This document shows positions 1 through 10,995 of a DNA stretch of 64,000 nucleotides, one piece after another. Where the stretch lies: positions 1,149,087,007 through 1,149,151,006 of the forward strand of contig CM062807.1 of the NCBI GenBank assembly GCA_031772625.1, given 5' to 3'. A program made the translations under genes and the position numbers. The notes beneath the pieces were generated by a model. It was not told the DNA's origin. It made no database searches and saw nothing but the letters and a program-made list of their open reading frames with translations. The stretch's first letter is position 1. Each line of letters opens with the position of its first letter. The DNA comes from Pinus tabuliformis. Lineage: Eukaryota > Streptophyta > Pinopsida > Pinales > Pinaceae.

Positions 1-230
1 AACAATTTATCAATCTTCAGGAAAGGGTACATGTTATTGATAGTAACTTTGTTCAATTGGATGTTTTCAATGCATAATCTGAGAGTACCATCTTTCTTCC
101 TCACAAACAAGACCAGAGTGCCCCATGGTGATACACTTGGCCTAATGTATCTCTTGTCCAACATTTCCTTCAACTGCAATTTTAACCCAACCAACTCAAG
201 TGTGCTCATCCTGTAAGCTGCTTTTGATGC
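1..230 (-). pseudogene. Gypsy A reverse transcriptase, N-terminal fragment
   Basis: The reverse complement translates to the start of a Ty3/Gypsy reverse transcriptase. It resembles the segment reading roughly '[18 protein letters not shown]', followed by a KKDGT-like motif and a decayed form of the 'D(Y)R.LNK.T' motif. The catalytic YxDD motif would lie beyond the left window edge. It follows the protease on the same strand, as expected for Gypsy pol. Confidence 0.6.
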
Positions 231-287
231 TGGACCTTCCCCTAGAACTAACTTAATATAAAAGTATACCTCCCTGTGAGGTGGCAA

Positions 288-797
288 CTATGTAATGTCC
301 TTAGGAAATACATCTTGAAAATGCTGCAACACTGGGTATCTACTCAACACATCTGCATCCTCAACCTCCTTACCCTTATCACTAGAAATGTGTACTGCAA
401 ATATCTTGCACCCTTTTTTGCATCTACGCTTTTCTTTCATAGATTTCACCATCCTAACTGATGTGGCTTTCTTATTACCTTGCAAGACTCTTGGTTCTCC
501 CTTATCATCAACACACTCAATAGCTTTGTCATAGTAGTCAACCTTGGTTCTATGTAGATACAACCAATCCATGCCCAACAACATAATGTATGATCCCAAT
601 GGTAACGTGTTCAAATGTGTTGTTGTATGCATACCATTTAACTCAAATGTACAAGCTCTTACCCAATGATGAACTTGCTTCTTTGTACTTGTAGCCAACT
701 GCGCTAACAAAGACTCTATATGCAATTCCTTATCCAAACCACACTTCTCCACCAAATCAGAACTAACATAGCTATAATTAGATCTAGGTTCACTCAA
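288..797 (-). pseudogene. Gypsy A aspartic protease region
   Basis: A 169-residue frame holds the retropepsin-like region between gag and reverse transcriptase. After a decayed active-site neighbourhood (an 'S.YSYVSSDLVEKCGL'-like segment in which the expected D-S/T-G is no longer present), it has the 'LPLGSYIMLLGMDWL' segment. This corresponds to the flap and 'hLGMDWL' motif typical of plant Gypsy proteases. It continues to the 'FQDVFPKDI' linker that precedes reverse transcriptase in this superfamily. Loss of the catalytic triplet points to a dead enzyme. Confidence 0.65.
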
Positions 798-869
798 AAT
801 AGAATTAACTTGATCACAAAGCTTATCGTCCTTCTCAATGATAGATGCCTGATGTTCTGCCTATTTTTT

Positions 870-1324
870 ATCCAAGGCTACATAAATATGTGGAATACGC
901 TGACCAACGTCTCCGACAGTCTGCGCCTCCTTTGCACTATATATCTGAGGTCTACCACTCTAATTGCATGGACAATCTCTCTTAAGGTGTTCCTTGCCAC
1001 ATGTCCAACACTCCAACTGACCAATACCAACACCTCTATGTTGTTGCTGCAACTCATGTCCCTATCTACCTGCATTAAATCTCTTTTTCGGTGCCACATT
1101 CTCTTTCTCATCTGTATGTTGACGCCTTGTCCTCTTAGGCTGCCATTTACCTTTACCATTTTCCTTTCCTTTCCATCCATGTTGAGATTCATTCTTACGC
1201 TTTGATTTCTCATAGAAATGCTTCAATTTCCCAATAATTTCCTTAAGTGACCAAGGCTCATCATACTCAATCAGATCTCTAAATGCTAATGTCAAAGCAC
1301 TAACAAACCATTGAACTTTAGCCT
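870..1324 (-). pseudogene. Gypsy A gag, C-terminal half with zinc knuckle
   Basis: The frame at 1,343-1,062 gives the end of a retrotransposon gag domain ('KAKVQWFVSALTLAFRDLI') followed by a Lys/Arg-rich tail. Another frame near 1,005-965 reads a nucleocapsid knuckle, CWTCGKEHLKRDC. It is one residue short of the usual CX2CX4HX4C spacing. The frames are shifted relative to each other. The upstream part of this gag lies beyond the Copia insertion at 7,362-8,110. Confidence 0.65.
1320..1324. repeat. Target site duplication of the Copia element (left)
   Basis: AGCCT immediately precedes the left LTR (TGTTAGGATATTC) and matches the AGCCT directly after the right LTR at 7,357-7,361. A 5-bp duplication is the expected footprint of Copia integration. 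Confidence 0.9.
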
Positions 1325-1761
1325 TGTTAGGATATTCCGACACATAGGAAATAGTTAAGTATAACTTGGTCTAGTGTAGAGTTAGGTAAAGTGTGTTTCT
1401 TTACTATGTAGTTTTGTAACTTACAATCCGACGATCACAATATCTAGTGATCTGATGGTTCATTCTCTCCTCGGTGTTACCAACACTTGATCTTGGCTTA
1501 ACGCCCGATTGGTCCATGATCTCTATATAAAGAGCATGGAAGGTCATTTGTAAGGTGACCATTCATGAGAGAAGCTTATGTAAATTTTCTTTCTTTTATT
1601 AATAAATTTCCTGAATTGGTCGCGCTGGCTCAGGCCATGGACTATTTCCCTCTTTGAGGGTTTTAACCACATCAATAATACTGGTGTATTGATCTGTGAT
1701 TTGTTTGTGAGCGGTCTCCTTTGGTGTTCTATCTGAGGAACTTACCCTGTAAATTCCTACA
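1325..1761 (+). repeat. Copia left LTR
   Basis: This 437-bp direct repeat matches 6,919-7,356 with scattered substitutions, starting TGTTAGGATATTC and ending CCTACA. It includes a TATA-like 'CTATATAAAGAGC' segment near 1,523-1,535 that probably served as promoter (inference). The LTR pair differs at many positions, so the insertion is not recent. Confidence 0.9.
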
Positions 1762-1773
1762 TGGTATGAGATT
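1762..1773 (+). other. Copia primer binding site (mutated, tRNA-Met)
   Basis: TGGTATGAGATT follows the left LTR directly and matches the initiator tRNA-Met site TGGTATCAGAGC at all but a few positions. Its position immediately after the LTR supports the assignment. Confidence 0.7.
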
Positions 1774-2970
1774 TATTTGAGGGATGCATATGTTGGTGAT
1801 CCAAACTGGAAGTCGATAAAGGTTCATCCAATTGACGTTTCCTAGATCTATTGTTTATGACTTCTTTCGGGCCGAGAGGACTGCTCTATTGGGTTAGGAT
1901 CATCTGTTCCAATTAGGAACCCCTTTCGTTTCACGCGAAAAGGTTTCCAAAAGCCCTAGCTACATCATTTTTAAGATCTGGAGGTATACAGTTTTTATTT
2001 GCAATTTTAATTATTTATCTCTCTGTTTATTTCAGGTTATTTATCTCTCTGTTTTTTATTACTAGATCTATACCTTTCATTTCTACATATTCTCTTTGCC
2101 TCGCGACTCTGTGTGATCTGGGAAAATCATAAACAGAGAGGAAGCATTTTTCTCATGTCTATGCTCTTTTCCACCGCGCCTTAGTGTGATCTCGGAAAAT
2201 CAGAAACATTGAGGAAAATATTTAGTTTCGGACAAAAGCTAACTTCAAGCCATAAGGTTTGGTTTTTTTTGTATGTCCGTGTTGGGTTGTGTGGTTTTTT
2301 TTTTTGTAGGAGAAAATAGTTTTTCAAGTAAGCACACACCCCAAAGCTTCAGTGACTTAAAAAAAAAACCTTCCTCTTTTCCAAAAATTACTAACCTTTT
2401 AAACTAGCTCACTTGCTCCAAAGTTACTTTATGAGAATAGAGGTCTTGAGTTCAAGTCTTTCTTTTTGTTGAGTTACTTTTTCAAAAGGGACATGTAACT
2501 TATGTTTTAAAGTTACTTTATGTAAAAGTGTTCTCACCCATTATAAAAATTGAGTCACTTATAATTCTAAAGTCTTTTTATTTTTTATTTAAGCTACAAT
2601 TTAGTGGGTAGCTCATAAGGTACCATTGTAAAAGTGACTTTCACTTATTTATAAAAGTGAGTCACATAAAATCTTTTTTAAATTGAAATAATTAGATTAA
2701 GTTTGTAAAGTGGGGGGGGGGGAGGATTTTAAATATATCATTATCATTCACTTCTGCACATTCATGCACTTCGTCAGCGTTTTCAACAACTTTTCTTCAA
2801 AAAGCCATAACTTCTTCATGCGGAAGCCATTTTCAGAGCTGTTTTTTTTAATCGGCCTAACTTTTAGAGATATTTCCATTGGAACACTTAGTTTTAGCAT
2901 CTATAGCTTCAGTTTCTGTTAAAATGGAAAGTCCATGCCAAGTTATTCTTGACAGCACCAACTACTTCCA
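1774..2970 (+). other. Copia leader and decayed gag start
   Basis: No open frame of note. The stretch holds poly-T and poly-A runs, a G10 run near 2,712 and a short imperfect duplication of a 'CTGTGTGATCT...AAAATCA.AAACA' phrase (about 2,110-2,210). It lies between the primer site and the first recognisable gag residues. Confidence 0.5.
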
Positions 2971-3835
2971 ATGGTAGTCCTACATTGTGGATTTACTTAG
3001 AAGTAAAGGTCTTTACATAATAGACTCACGCAAAGAAACTAAACCTAAAGATGAAGATAAGGTATCCAAATCGGAAAATAGAAAAGATCAAGCGCGTGGG
3101 TTGATAGGGATGTCTATTTCTCCAGACCTTAGATTCCATATCAAAGAACTTGATACCCCTAATGAAGCAATGAAATAGCTCACTAAAGTTTTTGGAATTA
3201 AAAATGAAATTAGATACCATCAACTCGAAAATGAGTTCCTTACGTTGGACCCTAATAATGTTTTTTCCATTGAATATTTTTTGTCCAAGTTCAAGACCCT
3301 TAGACTTCTCTTGGAAGGTTTTAAGGTTAAGAAAGAAAATGGTAGCCTTATCTATTCCATTCTTACTAAGTTGGGACCAGCCTCCTCTGTGTTTGTTTCC
3401 ACCTTCCATTCTACTAGAGAAGCCTTCATTTCTTAAGGACAAGACTACAAGTCCCCATATTTTGTGCCTTTTGTGATTCTTTAATAAGAGAATAATAAAA
3501 ACTCTTACATCTTGGTCTTCTTAATCTTGGAAACTCTTCTAAGAAAGCCTTAGTCGCCCAGCAACAACCAAATTCAAAGAATCCTAAGAAGCGGTATCCT
3601 AAATGGAATGGTCCTAAACCAAACAAGGGTCCTAAGAAATTTCATTCTCAAAATGAAAAATCAATTCAAAAAAATGATAAGGCAAATAAAAACAAAGGAA
3701 GGAAGACTGATAGACATTACAACTTTTGTAATCGAGATGGCCACTTAGAATCCAAATTCTTTAAGAAGATGGAAGCCTTGGAAACAACAATGAAGAAGCA
3801 TAACATCCATTTGGAGCATTCTTCAACTTAAACTT
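2970..3835 (+). pseudogene. Copia gag (UBN2-type) with decayed zinc knuckle
   Basis: Frames at 2,987-3,178 and 3,245-3,436 give consecutive parts of a Copia gag polyprotein: 'GLIGMSISPDLRFHI', 'DTPNEAM', then 'FLSKFKTLRLLLEGFKV' and 'SILTKLGPASSVFVSTFHS'. These segments are typical of the UBN2 gag family. A knuckle remnant (HYNFCNRDGHLESKFF) lies near 3,715-3,765; its first and last Cys are lost. Frameshifts and stops break it into pieces. Confidence 0.7.
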
Positions 3836-3899
3836 CATCTTCGAGAATAACACTTTCTGCATGTGGTTGTCAAGCATCTCAGTCTGGTTATGCACTAAA

Positions 3900-4030
3900 T
3901 GTATCTTCTTCTTCTCATTCTTATGAGTGGCTCATTGATTTTGGAGCTTCTTATCACATGGCCAAAAACAAAGCCATGTTTTCTTCTTTAAATGATTGTA
4001 ACACCAAAAATATATATGTTGGTGATGATA
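3900..4030 (+). pseudogene. Copia protease remnant
   Basis: Translates to 'HSYEWLIDFGASYHMAKNKAMF'-like sequence (in two overlapping readings, shown here in part). It is the Copia protease active-site region, where D-S-G-A is expected. The Ser is replaced by Phe (DFGA), so it should be inactive. The domain stops at about 4,035, where unrelated AT-rich sequence begins. Confidence 0.7.
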
Positions 4031-4035
4031 GACAC

Positions 4036-4046
4036 ACACCTTATTA

Positions 4047-4100
<54 letters not shown>

Positions 4101-4905
4101 TATATATATATAATAAGGTAAAAAATTACTTAATGGGCAAAAAATAATTAAAACTATTAGGTTGGTTTGTTATAATTATTACCTTAAGGTAGAGCAATAA
4201 TCTATTAATAGGATTTTTAGTTAAAACTAGGTCGGTAAATAGTTCTTTAATTTATTTTTGGGGGTTAGTATGTTATATTTATTATCCTAAACAGTAAAAG
4301 GTTGAATTTAATTAACAAGAACCATAATCTTATTACTAGATCCAATTAATACTATTATAGCATTAAATTTATATGAAAAAGAACAAAATAGATAACCTAA
4401 TAAATTAGTTAAATAATTACCTCATACTAACTATCAGTATAATTTGAATTTAACTTAATAAAATTAATATGGCAATTCAGTTAGAAAGAATATAAAATTT
4501 ACCATAGGTTAGTTAATTAATTTCATTTTATTTAATCTAAAGGGTTGGAAAAAAAAACCATACTATTGGAATTCTTTCATCCACGAGAAGGAACGAACAA
4601 GGCTTGCTTCAATACCTTACTAGGTCACTTAAAAGGCATTCAAACACTAAAATCAAACCCATACACTGTAAAAAGGCAAGGTGAGGCATGGCAAAGACGA
4701 GCAGGAAAAATGGAAACAAACGGCCTCAAAGATGAGGGGGAAGACAAAGAAGATCCTAGAGAATAACCACCCAAAGATGAGCGGGAAGACAAAGAAGATC
4801 ATAGAGAAGAACCACCCAAGGGGTGGGGGTGAGAAGGGGGTAGCTAGGAAGAAAGGGCAAGACTCGTGGGTTCGAAACATGTCGAAAAATGAAATATGAT
4901 GTGAT
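4036..4905. other. Unrelated patch replacing the Copia integrase core
   Basis: Coding similarity stops after the protease and resumes at the integrase C-terminus at 4,905. The 870 bp between hold a (TA)n tract (about 4,050-4,112) bounded by inverted CCTTATTA/TAATAAGG, then AT-rich sequence, then a GA-rich segment with a 45-bp tandem duplication (4,728-4,772 and 4,773-4,817). Nothing here resembles integrase. Insertion plus deletion, or a replacement during repair, would explain it. Confidence 0.6.
4728..4817. repeat. 45-bp tandem duplication, GA-rich
   Basis: Two adjacent units begin AAAGATGAG and end CCACCC, differing at only a few bases. They lie inside the patch that replaces the Copia integrase. 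Confidence 0.85.
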
Positions 4906-6010
4906 TTTCACCGAAGACTCCTCTCAAATGTATTTTTGTTGGATATTATGAAGATGTTAAAGGATATAGACTTATTCCACTTGAGTCCAAAAATGTTATC
5001 ATTAGAAGAGATGTAAAGTTTGCTAAAAATATATCGGCCTACGAGCCTAGTTCGGCGGATGTGCCACCTCTCTCCATCTCTTCTACTTGTAAAAATATTT
5101 CTTGTTCAGATGATGACAGCGAGGATGGTAATCCCCCCCCACCTTCTCAGGATCCTCCTTCAGCTCCTCATCCTCCAAAATGGGTCCATGCCACTTGGGA
5201 TGCAGCAGGTGCTCTTGCAAGTGATCGTATAGATCATCGACATACACATTCTCAGTTTGAAAGAGCCTCTTCTTTACTAGCTCAAGCTTCAGTGAATCAT
5301 GATCATGCCACCTTTGCAGAAGCTTCAGGCCATCCAAATTGGGACGCAACTATGAATGAAGAACATCGTTCATTATTGGCAAATGATACATGGGATCTTG
5401 TTCCTCTTCCAAAGGGACGAAAACTTGTTAGATGCAAATGGTTTTACATAACTAAGTATGGACCAAATGGAAAATTTGACAAAAATAAAGCTCGTCTTGT
5501 TGCTAATCATTTTTCACAAGTTGAAGGCATTTACTATACTGAAATATTCTCCCCTGTTGCAAAAATGAACTCTATCTGCCTTCTTCTTTCCCTTGATGCC
5601 TCTTTCAAATGGGAAGTCCATGAGATGGATGTTAAATCTGCCTTCTTGCATGGGGACTTACATGAAGAAATCTATATGGAACAACCTCCTGGCTTTACAT
5701 AAATAGACTCTAGCCTTGAACGTTGGCTTAAGAAATCCTTTTATCGTCTCAAGCAACCCCCTCGGGCTTGGTATGCCAAAATGGATAGCTTTCTTTTAGA
5801 TACTGGCTTTTCTAGGTGTCATTCTAACAATACTGTCTACACCAAGAAAGTGGGTAAGTCTCTAATCATTCTTATTCTTTATGTTGATGATATTATCCTT
5901 ACTGATAGTGATCCCAACCTTATAAACCATGTGAAGTTCGGCCTTAAAAAGAAGTTTGAAATGACAGACTTAGGACACTTGCATTATTTTGTTGGTCTTC
6001 AAGTCTTATA
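4905..6010 (+). pseudogene. Copia integrase C-terminus and reverse transcriptase
   Basis: The 5' part gives the integrase C-terminal motif ('FVGYYEDVKGYRLI', then 'VIIRRDVKF'). Reverse transcriptase follows from about 5,330: 'NDTWDLVPLP', 'CKWFYITKYGPNGKFDK', 'KARLVA', 'VHEMDVKSAFLHGDL', then YVDDI near 5,881. A stop at 5,701 (TAA) splits the RT between 'QPPGFT' and 'YRLKQPPRAWY', and a shift near 6,005 separates it from RNase H. The catalytic YVDD is retained, but the enzyme is interrupted. Confidence 0.85.
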
Positions 6011-6836
6011 ATCCAAGGAAGGTATTTCCCTTTCCCAGTACAAGTGCCTGTGATATTCTATGCCATTTTCACATGGAAGACTGTAAGCCAGTCCCTTCGC
6101 CCTTTCAGTCTAGAGCCAAAATTTTAGTCACTTGTACTTCCCCTGAAGTTAATGCTACCTTATATCGTGAGCTTGTAGGAAAACTTTTATACCTGACCCA
6201 TACCCGTCCTGACCTTTCCTTTGTTGTTGGCCTTATTTCTCGATTTATGCAAAACCCACATGAAATTCATTGGAAAGCAGCTAAAAGAATACTTCGTTAT
6301 GTTCGAGGTACAGTTCAACTTGGGATTTATTACAATGCAGAAGCATCTCCTTTATTGGTTGGTTTCACTGAATCCGATTGGGCCGATGACCCTGATGATT
6401 GGAATTCTACTGCCAGCTATGTCTTCACTCTTGGTTCTGGACCTATTACATGGGCTTGCAAGAAACAAAGTTCCATTTCTCTTTCTTCAGCAGAAGCAAA
6501 GTATCGTGGTGCCGTAGAAGCTAGTACGGAAGCCCTGTGGCTTCATCAGATCCTATCAGAGTTTGGCTTTTAGCAGCAGCATCCGACTACACTTTGGTGT
6601 GATAATCAAAGTGTCATTCAACTATGCAAAGATCCAATCCAACATCAGCGCAGAAAACACATTGAACTACAAATGCACTTCATCAAAAAGCTCATTCATG
6701 ACCATGTACTTGAAGTGCAATATTGTTCAACAGATGATCAAGTTGCAGACATCTTTACAAAGGCTCTCATAGAGGTGAAGTTTACTAAACTTCGATTTAT
6801 GGTTGGAGTTCAGGAATTTGTCACTAAGGGTGGATA
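6011..6836 (+). pseudogene. Copia RNase H region
   Basis: The frame from 6,075 encodes 'YRELVGKLLYLTHTRPDLSF', 'HWKAAKRILRYVRGT', 'SDWADDPDD', 'ISLSSAEAKYRGAVEA' and 'ALWLHQIL', the classical Copia connection and RNase H segments. A TAG at 6,571 interrupts it. The next codons continue with 'LWCDNQSVIQLCKDP' and 'HIELQMHFIKKLI', then 'QVADIFTKAL', and end at a stop near 6,836. It is one decayed domain, not two genes. Confidence 0.85.
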
Positions 6837-6909
6837 GGCTCTAATGTCTCCTTCCTTCTCCTATTGTGTCATATTTTTACATCCTTCAATCCTATCCCAA
6901 GTTGTTCTT

Positions 6910-6918
6910 AAGGGGGGA
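6910..6918 (+). other. Copia polypurine tract
   Basis: AAGGGGGGA directly precedes the right LTR TGTTAGG. This is the position and composition expected for the plus-strand primer. Confidence 0.8.
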
Positions 6919-7356
6919 TGTTAGGATATTCTGACACATAGGAAATAGTTAAGTATATCTTGGTCTAGTGTAGAGTTAGGTAAAGTGTGTTTCTTTACTA
7001 TGTACTTTTGTAACTTACAATCCGACGATCATGATATGTAGTGATTAGACGGTTCATTCTCTCCTTGGTATTACCGACACTCGATCCATGGCTTAACACC
7101 CGATTGGTCCATGATCTCTATTTAAAGAGCATGGAGGGTCATTTGTAAGGTGACCGTTCATGAGAGAAGCTTATGTAAATTTTATTTCTTTTATTAATAA
7201 ATTGCATGAAGTGGCCGCATTGGCTCAGGCCGTGGACCATTTCCCTCTTTGAGGGTTTTAACCACATCAAGAATACTGGTGTATTGATCTTTGATCTGTT
7301 TGTGAGCAGTGTCCTTTGGCGTTCTGTCTGGGGAACTTACCCTCTAAATTCTTACA
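6919..7356 (+). repeat. Copia right LTR
   Basis: 438 bp, matching 1,325-1,761; starts TGTTAGGATATTC and ends TTCTTACA, followed by AGCCT at 7,357-7,361. Confidence 0.9.
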
Positions 7357-7361
7357 AGCCT
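7357..7361. repeat. Target site duplication of the Copia element (right)
   Basis: AGCCT, identical to 1,320-1,324. Removing one copy plus the element rejoins the two halves of the Gypsy A gag. Confidence 0.9.
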
Positions 7362-8110
7362 TCTCATTAGTAAGATACAATGCATACCTCAATAGCTCCA
7401 AAAACATGGTCGTTTACTCTTCATCCATCATTTATCCCATCTTTAGTTCATATAATTATTTTGGTTTACTGTCATAGTACCTTTCTAACAAGTACTTCTT
7501 CCTGAAAAACCTCTTGAAAAACCCACCAGCTCAAGTCATTTGTCCTGATGTCTCTAAACCGCTTCACATCTTCCCACCAGATGTTTGCTTTACCTTTCAA
7601 GATGAAGATATCTATTCTAGCCTTCATGTTATCTGTGTACTCATGCAACTCAAAGAATTTTTTCATCCCAAGTATCCAAGTCTCTGCATCTTCCGGCTTC
7701 TTCCCATCTCCAACAAAAGTAGGTGGTTTTTCTTTCTTGAATCCATCCTGTAAGTATCCCCTATCATTCCTCTTGTAAGGATGATAGTGATGATGATCAT
7801 GATGTCTATCAGAACCAGAACTAGAATAATATTTGTGTTCACCATCCCTCCTATTAGGAGTGTCCAACAACCTTCCATCTCTCACTATATCAAATCTATC
7901 TGACTTGTGTCTACCAGGAGATCTACTGCCATATGCCCCATTAGTTTTATCCTCATGTCCATGGTTGATCTGAAGTGGCCCTTGTCACTGCAAGTCTAAC
8001 AAACTCTGAAGAAGTATAGCACTCACCTATGCCTGCTTCTCTTGTGCCTTTATGATCCGATAATTATCTTCTTTACAACTCCTTATCTCTTCCATCAAGC
8101 TTCTCAATGT
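7362..8110 (-). pseudogene. Gypsy A gag, N-terminal half
   Basis: A 137-residue frame (7,885-7,472) has a His/Arg/Tyr-rich linker, then 'KPPTFVGDGKKPEDAETWI', 'MKKFFELHEYTDNMKARI' and 'LKGKANIWWEDVK', the typical Gypsy gag core. Upstream codons (to about 8,110) continue with a coiled 'SLMEEIRSCKEDNYRIIKA' segment, interrupted by stops. The rest of gag resumes at 1,324 on the other side of the Copia insertion. Confidence 0.75.
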
Positions 8111-8866
8111 ATCGACCAAATCAAAAGTATGCCCCACACCACAATGCTCATTTGATCCATAGGGATATTATATGTAGTCTACCACCTTACTATCCATTTG
8201 ATATTTCTCTTCCTGCAATGCATAATATGTTAGATAAACCAAATCAGAATAAACCAACGTACCTCAGTATAGCTCGAGGAGGATACCTTGTCTGCAATAT
8301 CACCAAATCAGCATGATACATGTATAACATAATCATAATAGCGTATCGACATACGCAAGTAAATGTATCAACGCGTAAACATCATTCTACTAGGATCCAG
8401 TCATCAATGCAATTCCATATCAACAATGCATGCCATGACCTCATGCATTCCAACAACCATAACTCCACTATACACAATGCTACATGCAACTAACAATATG
8501 CATAAGCAATGGCTAGCCAACAAAAAATACGCATAAATGCATGTAGTCGAACATAATCGATTAGTTCTTGCAATCAACCTACATGACTGATAATTAAAAT
8601 ATTGAAAATGTAACCTAGCATACAAGGATGTAAGTAGGTGATATAAAATCAACATGTAAGCAACAAATAACCATATAAAGTCAGTCACATACTCATGTCA
8701 AATACTCTTCAGGAAATCAACATCAAATTTTCCATGATAGCCATACTACAACCCTAATCCAACATCAAGAAATTGCAACAAGTATATAAGTGTAAAATAC
8801 ACACGTGCAACTAACATGCATGAATGGCTAACACATTCAACCCATCCAGTCTGAGAGTTGAACCAT

Positions 8867-8878
8867 GCTCTGATACCA
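8867..8878 (-). other. Gypsy A primer binding site (tRNA-Met)
   Basis: The reverse complement is TGGTATCAGAGC, an exact initiator tRNA-Met site. It lies 3 bp inside the LTR boundary at 8,882. Confidence 0.85.
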
Positions 8879-8881
8879 CTC

Positions 8882-10406
8882 TGTAACGCCATCCTCCCAC
8901 ATTCACCCAAGTAACCATGCCAACCATGGTAAACATGAGACGATAGGCTACTATGATTAGATTCGAACTCCTACATGACCTTAAGGAAGTGGAATCGATG
9001 GAACATCACACACAGTCATTCAACATCATCAACAAAACCTTAGAAGACAGGTCAACCACTCAAACATCTTGTCCATGGGTCTTATTGTTGTTTTAGGTCT
9101 CTTAGGCCACAGTCACTCTCATGCTATGGGAAAGGGAGTGACCAGAAACCCAAAGTCACTCTCATAGGCCTTCCTGCCAGACACTATGGACCAAAATTAC
9201 TAGTTTTGTGCCAGTGACCTTGGGATTTAAGCCACTTTTTTAGGCCTAGAGCCTAGGCCACTACCCAGAATGGAAAGAAATCTTAGAATCAAGTAAAGTA
9301 CAAGGAAATAATATTTCAAAAGTAAATATTTGATCAAGACCTTAACCATACCCCTACTATCCATGACAGGCATTTCGTCAAAAATATCATCAACATGTAA
9401 GCTACAGGTGTAAATAGCATAATTAAGTTTAGGGATCTCATACTTATATGAGAATCGATATAAACCATTGTTCCCTCATGTCATTTGTTCCATATTCATC
9501 TATTAGGTCATAGACACATTATCCATTCATATGCAAGTAAATGCATGTTGAGAGCCATACATAGTTGCTGTCATAAAATGTGCATATAACCAGCATAATA
9601 GGAACATAGATATAATAAACATATCAGCCATCAAAATCCATATATACATCAGTACATTTTCACACGAAAATCAAGGGAATGGATTTCTCATTAATTAATG
9701 CAATGAACTAATCAGAGATGGGACTACCACATTCCACCCGACCATAGAATGGTTGAGCAAAATCTCTCTTCAACCATTCACCCCCATGCCATATTCCAAG
9801 CATGAATTTGGGACTCAAACCAAAAGAACTGAACTAGGACATACAGAGGCTAAAGCACCTCACCCTCATCAATAGAAGCTAGGCTTTACCCTAATCCATC
9901 CTGGATCACTAGGCAAACACAATGAACACATCATAACTGGCTTTACCATGATCTCAACCCGATCACTAGGCCAAACAAGCATGGATGCCACCGGATTTCT
10001 CCACCTATACCGTGAGGAATTTTCCTATCTCCTAGTCTCTCAGGCTTTACCATAATCAAAACTTGGATCACTAGGCCCTAAATCGATATCAACTCTCTAG
10101 ACTTTACCACATATCCCAAACCTGAGATTACTAGGCCCAACAGAGAGAAAACCACCTCTAGGCTTTACCGTATATCCTATCATTCACCGGCAAGGATTCC
10201 TAGGCCATCTGAGGCAACAAAAAATCTGGCTTGACTGCAACCCACAATCTGGTTCAAGGGTTACTAGGCCATGTGTTCTATCATTTCAGATATCCACCTC
10301 ACTCAGCTTCGAATCCATACGGCAATCCAGCTCAACCAAACATGATAACCCCATCACACCATGGTTATCTGGAAATGGCAAGGCTGGGCTGAGAAACATT
10401 GTTACA
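8882..10406 (-). repeat. Gypsy A 5' LTR
   Basis: About 1,525 bp bounded by TGTAAC at 8,882 and GTTACA at 10,406, a 6-bp terminal inverted repeat. It lies next to the tRNA-Met site. Only this LTR is in the window, so the outer boundary is inferred from the termini alone. It contains a degenerate tandem array at 9,888-10,285. No coding frame is visible. Confidence 0.6.
9888..10285. repeat. Degenerate tandem repeat, GGCTTTACC...ATCACTAGGCC
   Basis: At least six units of unequal length (about 40-110 bp) each start with a form of GGCTTTACC and end with a form of GATCACTAGGCC. They start near 9,891, 9,938, 10,049, 10,098, 10,158 and 10,228. The array is inside the Gypsy A LTR. Confidence 0.7.
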
Positions 10407-10427
10407 CCTAGAAAAACCCATGCCATG

Positions 10428-10995
10428 TGTTAGAAAATTATATATTACAAAAAACACACAAAATATATTGCAGAAATATAAACATAGAAAATGCATAAAA
10501 CAAGAGAAACACAAATATATGTGGTTCAGCCAATTTGCGCTACGTCCACGGAGAAACAGCCAGTCTTTCCTTTTATATTAACCAGTAAAATGAAGAGATA
10601 CAACCTACAGCAGATCCGTTGTAATTCCATCTTCGCTCTCACACAATCTCCACTCTCTTTCTCACTCAAAATACAGATCTACATAGCCACAATACAGTTC
10701 CCTCATATAGTGAGGGGTTGCCTTCTAGGGCAAAAAACCCTAAATTAAACATAACTTCTACAGTCAGATTTCTGCCTAATGAATGGCCTATATTGACTAC
10801 GAAATTACAACATTTTACAAGGAAATATTACATCTATGTTTAGGTTCCGGGGGGGGGCTCCTAAATATTGTTGCCACCCCCCCTGGACCCCCCTTACAAT
10901 GCAAATAATGGGCGGCGTTGCCACCCCATTACGAATTGGGGTCCAATGCGGCGATACCTTTGAATAAAGAAGATAATCAGGCTCCACACCCAACA
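10428..10995. mobile_element. Solo LTR, family 1 copy 1 (Copia-type)
   Basis: A 568-bp unit starting TGTTAGAAAATT and ending CACCCAACA, flanked by CCATG (10,423-10,427) and CTATG (10,996-11,000), a 5-bp duplication with one change. Its start, its 'GTGGTTCA...CTACGTCCAC' segment and its end match 61,786-62,430. No internal coding sequence is present. A solo LTR left by recombination between two LTRs explains all of this. Confidence 0.85.

Larger units (their letters stand above)
1325..7356 (+). mobile_element. Copia LTR retrotransposon, complete ends but decayed
   Basis: A Ty1/Copia element inserted in Gypsy A gag. Two LTRs of about 437 bp start TGTTAGGATATTC and end TTCCTACA/TTCTTACA, flanked by AGCCT. 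A mutated tRNA-Met primer site follows the left LTR, and a purine tract (AAGGGGGGA) precedes the right LTR. The internal order is gag, protease, a foreign patch where the integrase core should be, integrase C-terminus, reverse transcriptase and RNase H. Stops and frameshifts in every domain show it cannot transpose by itself. The order PR-IN-RT-RH identifies Copia. Confidence 0.9.
1..10406 (-). mobile_element. Gypsy element A, partial, interrupted by a Copia insertion
   Basis: A Ty3/Gypsy element reads right to left: 5' LTR (8,882-10,406), primer site (8,867-8,878), gag (about 8,110-7,362 continuing at 1,324-870), protease (797-288) and the start of reverse transcriptase (about 230-1), where the window ends. 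The Copia element at 1,325-7,356 splits gag, and the two gag halves lie directly against its target duplications. Several stops and shifts interrupt the frames, so the element is dead. Family membership comes from domain order and the translated matches; the clade is not determined. Confidence 0.8.

Noticed and set aside
5083..5349. Minus-strand 88-codon frame
   Set aside because: Antisense shadow of the Copia integrase-RT linker.
9000..10400. Possible CRISPR-like array from the TACTAGGCC repeats
   Set aside because: Units are degenerate and irregular, lie inside a plant LTR, and have no spacers of fixed size or cas genes.
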